NCBI GenBank assembly: GCA_951799405.1
Contig: OX637339.1
Coordinates: 13,764,001 to 13,828,000 of the forward strand
Direction of reading: 5' to 3'
DNA: 64,000 bases
DNA from: Agapetus fuscipes
Lineage: Eukaryota; Arthropoda; Insecta; Trichoptera; Glossosomatidae
The first letter of the stretch is position 1. Every line of letters begins with the position of its first letter. The notes under the pieces are model-generated. The model saw only the letters and a list, made by a program, of their open reading frames with translations. It was not told the DNA's origin and did no database searches. The translations under genes were made by a program, and so were the position numbers. Of the stretch, positions 63,048 to 64,000 are shown in pieces.

Positions 63048-63350
63048 AACCGGTCGGTAGTCAAGTGGTTAACGCTTCGGAAGGTAGTGAGTCCGATTCC
63101 CGGCGACGCACAAAAATACATTTATATTTTGAAAAATACAGTTCGCTGAGTTTTGCAAATTCATTGCCTTTACCAAAAGACTAGTCAGCATCTTATTGTT
63201 TGAGAGTTGGCGCTTTGAGCGACGACTTACTAGAAAAAACTCCGGTCGATAGCTCAGTTGGTCGAATGCAAGCATATTCTGCCAGAGGGCTATGGGGTTC
63301 TATCCCCACCAAGGGTTTCAGAAAGCATTTCTCGTTTCAGTTTTCTTGAA
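63048..63350 (+). mobile_element. D1-D2 dimeric SINE, both heads, 3' truncated
   Basis: D1 head CGGTAGTCAAGTGGTTAACG with GAGTCCGATTCCC. The shortened D1 body and junction ACTCCGGTCGATAGCTCAG lead into the D2 head GTTGGTCGAATGC. D2 stops after CATTTCTCGTTTCAG. Confidence 0.82.
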
Positions 63351-63440
63351 CAACGCGTTAAGCAGTGGCATCAAATGAGCAGCATAGTTTTTCGCGAAAT
63401 ACAATCCAACACCTGATACAAAACACTTAAAATTACGTGA

Positions 63441-63655
63441 GGTACGTAAGTTGGTATGAGACTGCACCAGCTTGGTTCCATTTTACCAATGCCACCCCAG
63501 TTTCAGGGAAAGACGGCACGAGTTGCAAGGTTTACTCAAATGCTCATATGAGGTTTGGTTTACTTTGTAAGCACATGCAGCATGTGTAAGCGCGGACTTA
63601 CACGTGTCTGCCGTGTGCTTTCATTAAATATGAGCCTTAAATGTCCTTAGATTAT
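63441..63655 (+). mobile_element. Family A element
   Basis: Diverged 5' end (GTACGTAAGTTGGTATGAG) and deleted ATCTTTGCAAC segment, with the tail TTAGATTATAGATAG. Confidence 0.8.
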
Positions 63656-63674
63656 AGATAGATAAATAAGCAAA

Positions 63675-64000
63675 AAAAACACTACTGTCACATACAACCA
63701 TATCACTCCACACTTTCATCATGGAAAATTCCACTGTATCGTTATTCACATACGTAGTACACCGCTTAAACCAAGGCTCATCCTCGCTTGGCTTATCTCC
63801 CTTGCTGTGTACACCTTTAGAGAGATATTCAGGGAAACCAGGAAGGAGGACGAACTGATAATATTTCAACTGTTATCTATGTTCATATACGAGTAGCGGT
63901 TCTGATATCGCGGAGGAAATCCGTCAAAGACATTTTCAGGTTTTTTCATGCCCCACTTTTCAGGAAGACAGATATCTTTATGTGAATTTAACGATATAAA
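63675..64000 (-). pseudogene. Possible host gene fragment with a frame change, cut by the window edge
   Basis: From the right edge the minus strand reads KDICLPEKWGMKKPENVF and GFPPRYQNRYSYMNIDN up to a stop at 63866-63868. In another frame, overlapping at 63869, it continues LKYYQFVLLPGFPEYLSK, PSEDEPWFKRCTTYVNND and FSMMKVWSDMV to about 63690. Composition is balanced and unlike the AT-rich chance frames nearby, and both halves read as one continuous protein. A one- or two-base indel near 63868 would join them. I do not recognise the family. It could be a decayed exon, a processed pseudogene or an unfamiliar transposon protein. Confidence 0.4.

Noticed and set aside
62747..63184. 145-codon plus-strand frame
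   Set aside because: No motifs, and the last third is SINE D1 sequence.

Overview
This 64 kb window is AT-rich eukaryotic DNA, most likely from an arthropod and probably an insect. I infer this from the mixture of short-element families, RTE-like, Jockey-like and L2/CR1-like LINE remnants, hAT, Helitron and several MITE families, plus a TCAGT-type initiator. I cannot name the species. I found no complete host gene. Nearly everything I can classify is mobile DNA or its debris, so the window reads as intergenic or intronic sequence. Three short stretches look like possible host exons: 3-269 (+), 20344-20709 (-) and 63675-64000 (-), the last with a frame change. None is assigned to a family with confidence.

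Four short-element families dominate. Family A (about 250 bp, some 40 copies on both strands) has a fixed 5' end near CTTGACTTATAGGTTGG, conserved small palindromes and a TTAGA-type microsatellite tail. D1 and D2 are tRNA-derived SINEs with recognisable A and B boxes, and they repeatedly occur fused as a D1-D2 dimer. T3 is a third SINE with a tRNA-like head and an AT-rich body. Fragments of an RTE-like LINE 3' end recur, and three copies run directly into family A.

Layout: 1-15 kb holds LINE and SINE debris, two nested MITEs (1447-1695 and 9052-9345), a degenerate tandem array with inverted arms (2810-3600), and one arm of a dispersed repeat (11428-11925). From 15 to 26 kb there are two foldback-like structures whose inverted arms are about 20-bp minisatellites (15925-16855 and 24984-25640), an LTR-like sequence with a heat-shock element, TATA box and initiator (17438-17679), several MITEs, and hairpin motifs reminiscent of hammerhead ribozymes. 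From 26 to 39 kb lie more SINE and LINE debris and a 1848-bp hAT element with an exact 8-bp target duplication (33398-35245), inserted into a family A copy already split by a LINE. The region 39.8-46.4 kb is a head-to-tail array of non-autonomous Helitrons with exact CTAG/TC junctions. From 47 to 64 kb are dimeric SINEs (one interrupted by a 459-bp long-TIR MITE), a Jockey-like reverse transcriptase with a homopolymer frameshift (about 53900-55640), a second copy of the 1447 MITE, and the possible exon at the right edge.

There is no operon or pathway logic here. The main story is layered insertion, and the nesting gives a relative order: family A and the SINEs are old targets, later hit by hAT, Harbinger-like, TA-type and long-TIR MITEs. 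All alignments were made by eye, so repeat boundaries without a stated target duplication are good to roughly 5-20 bp.
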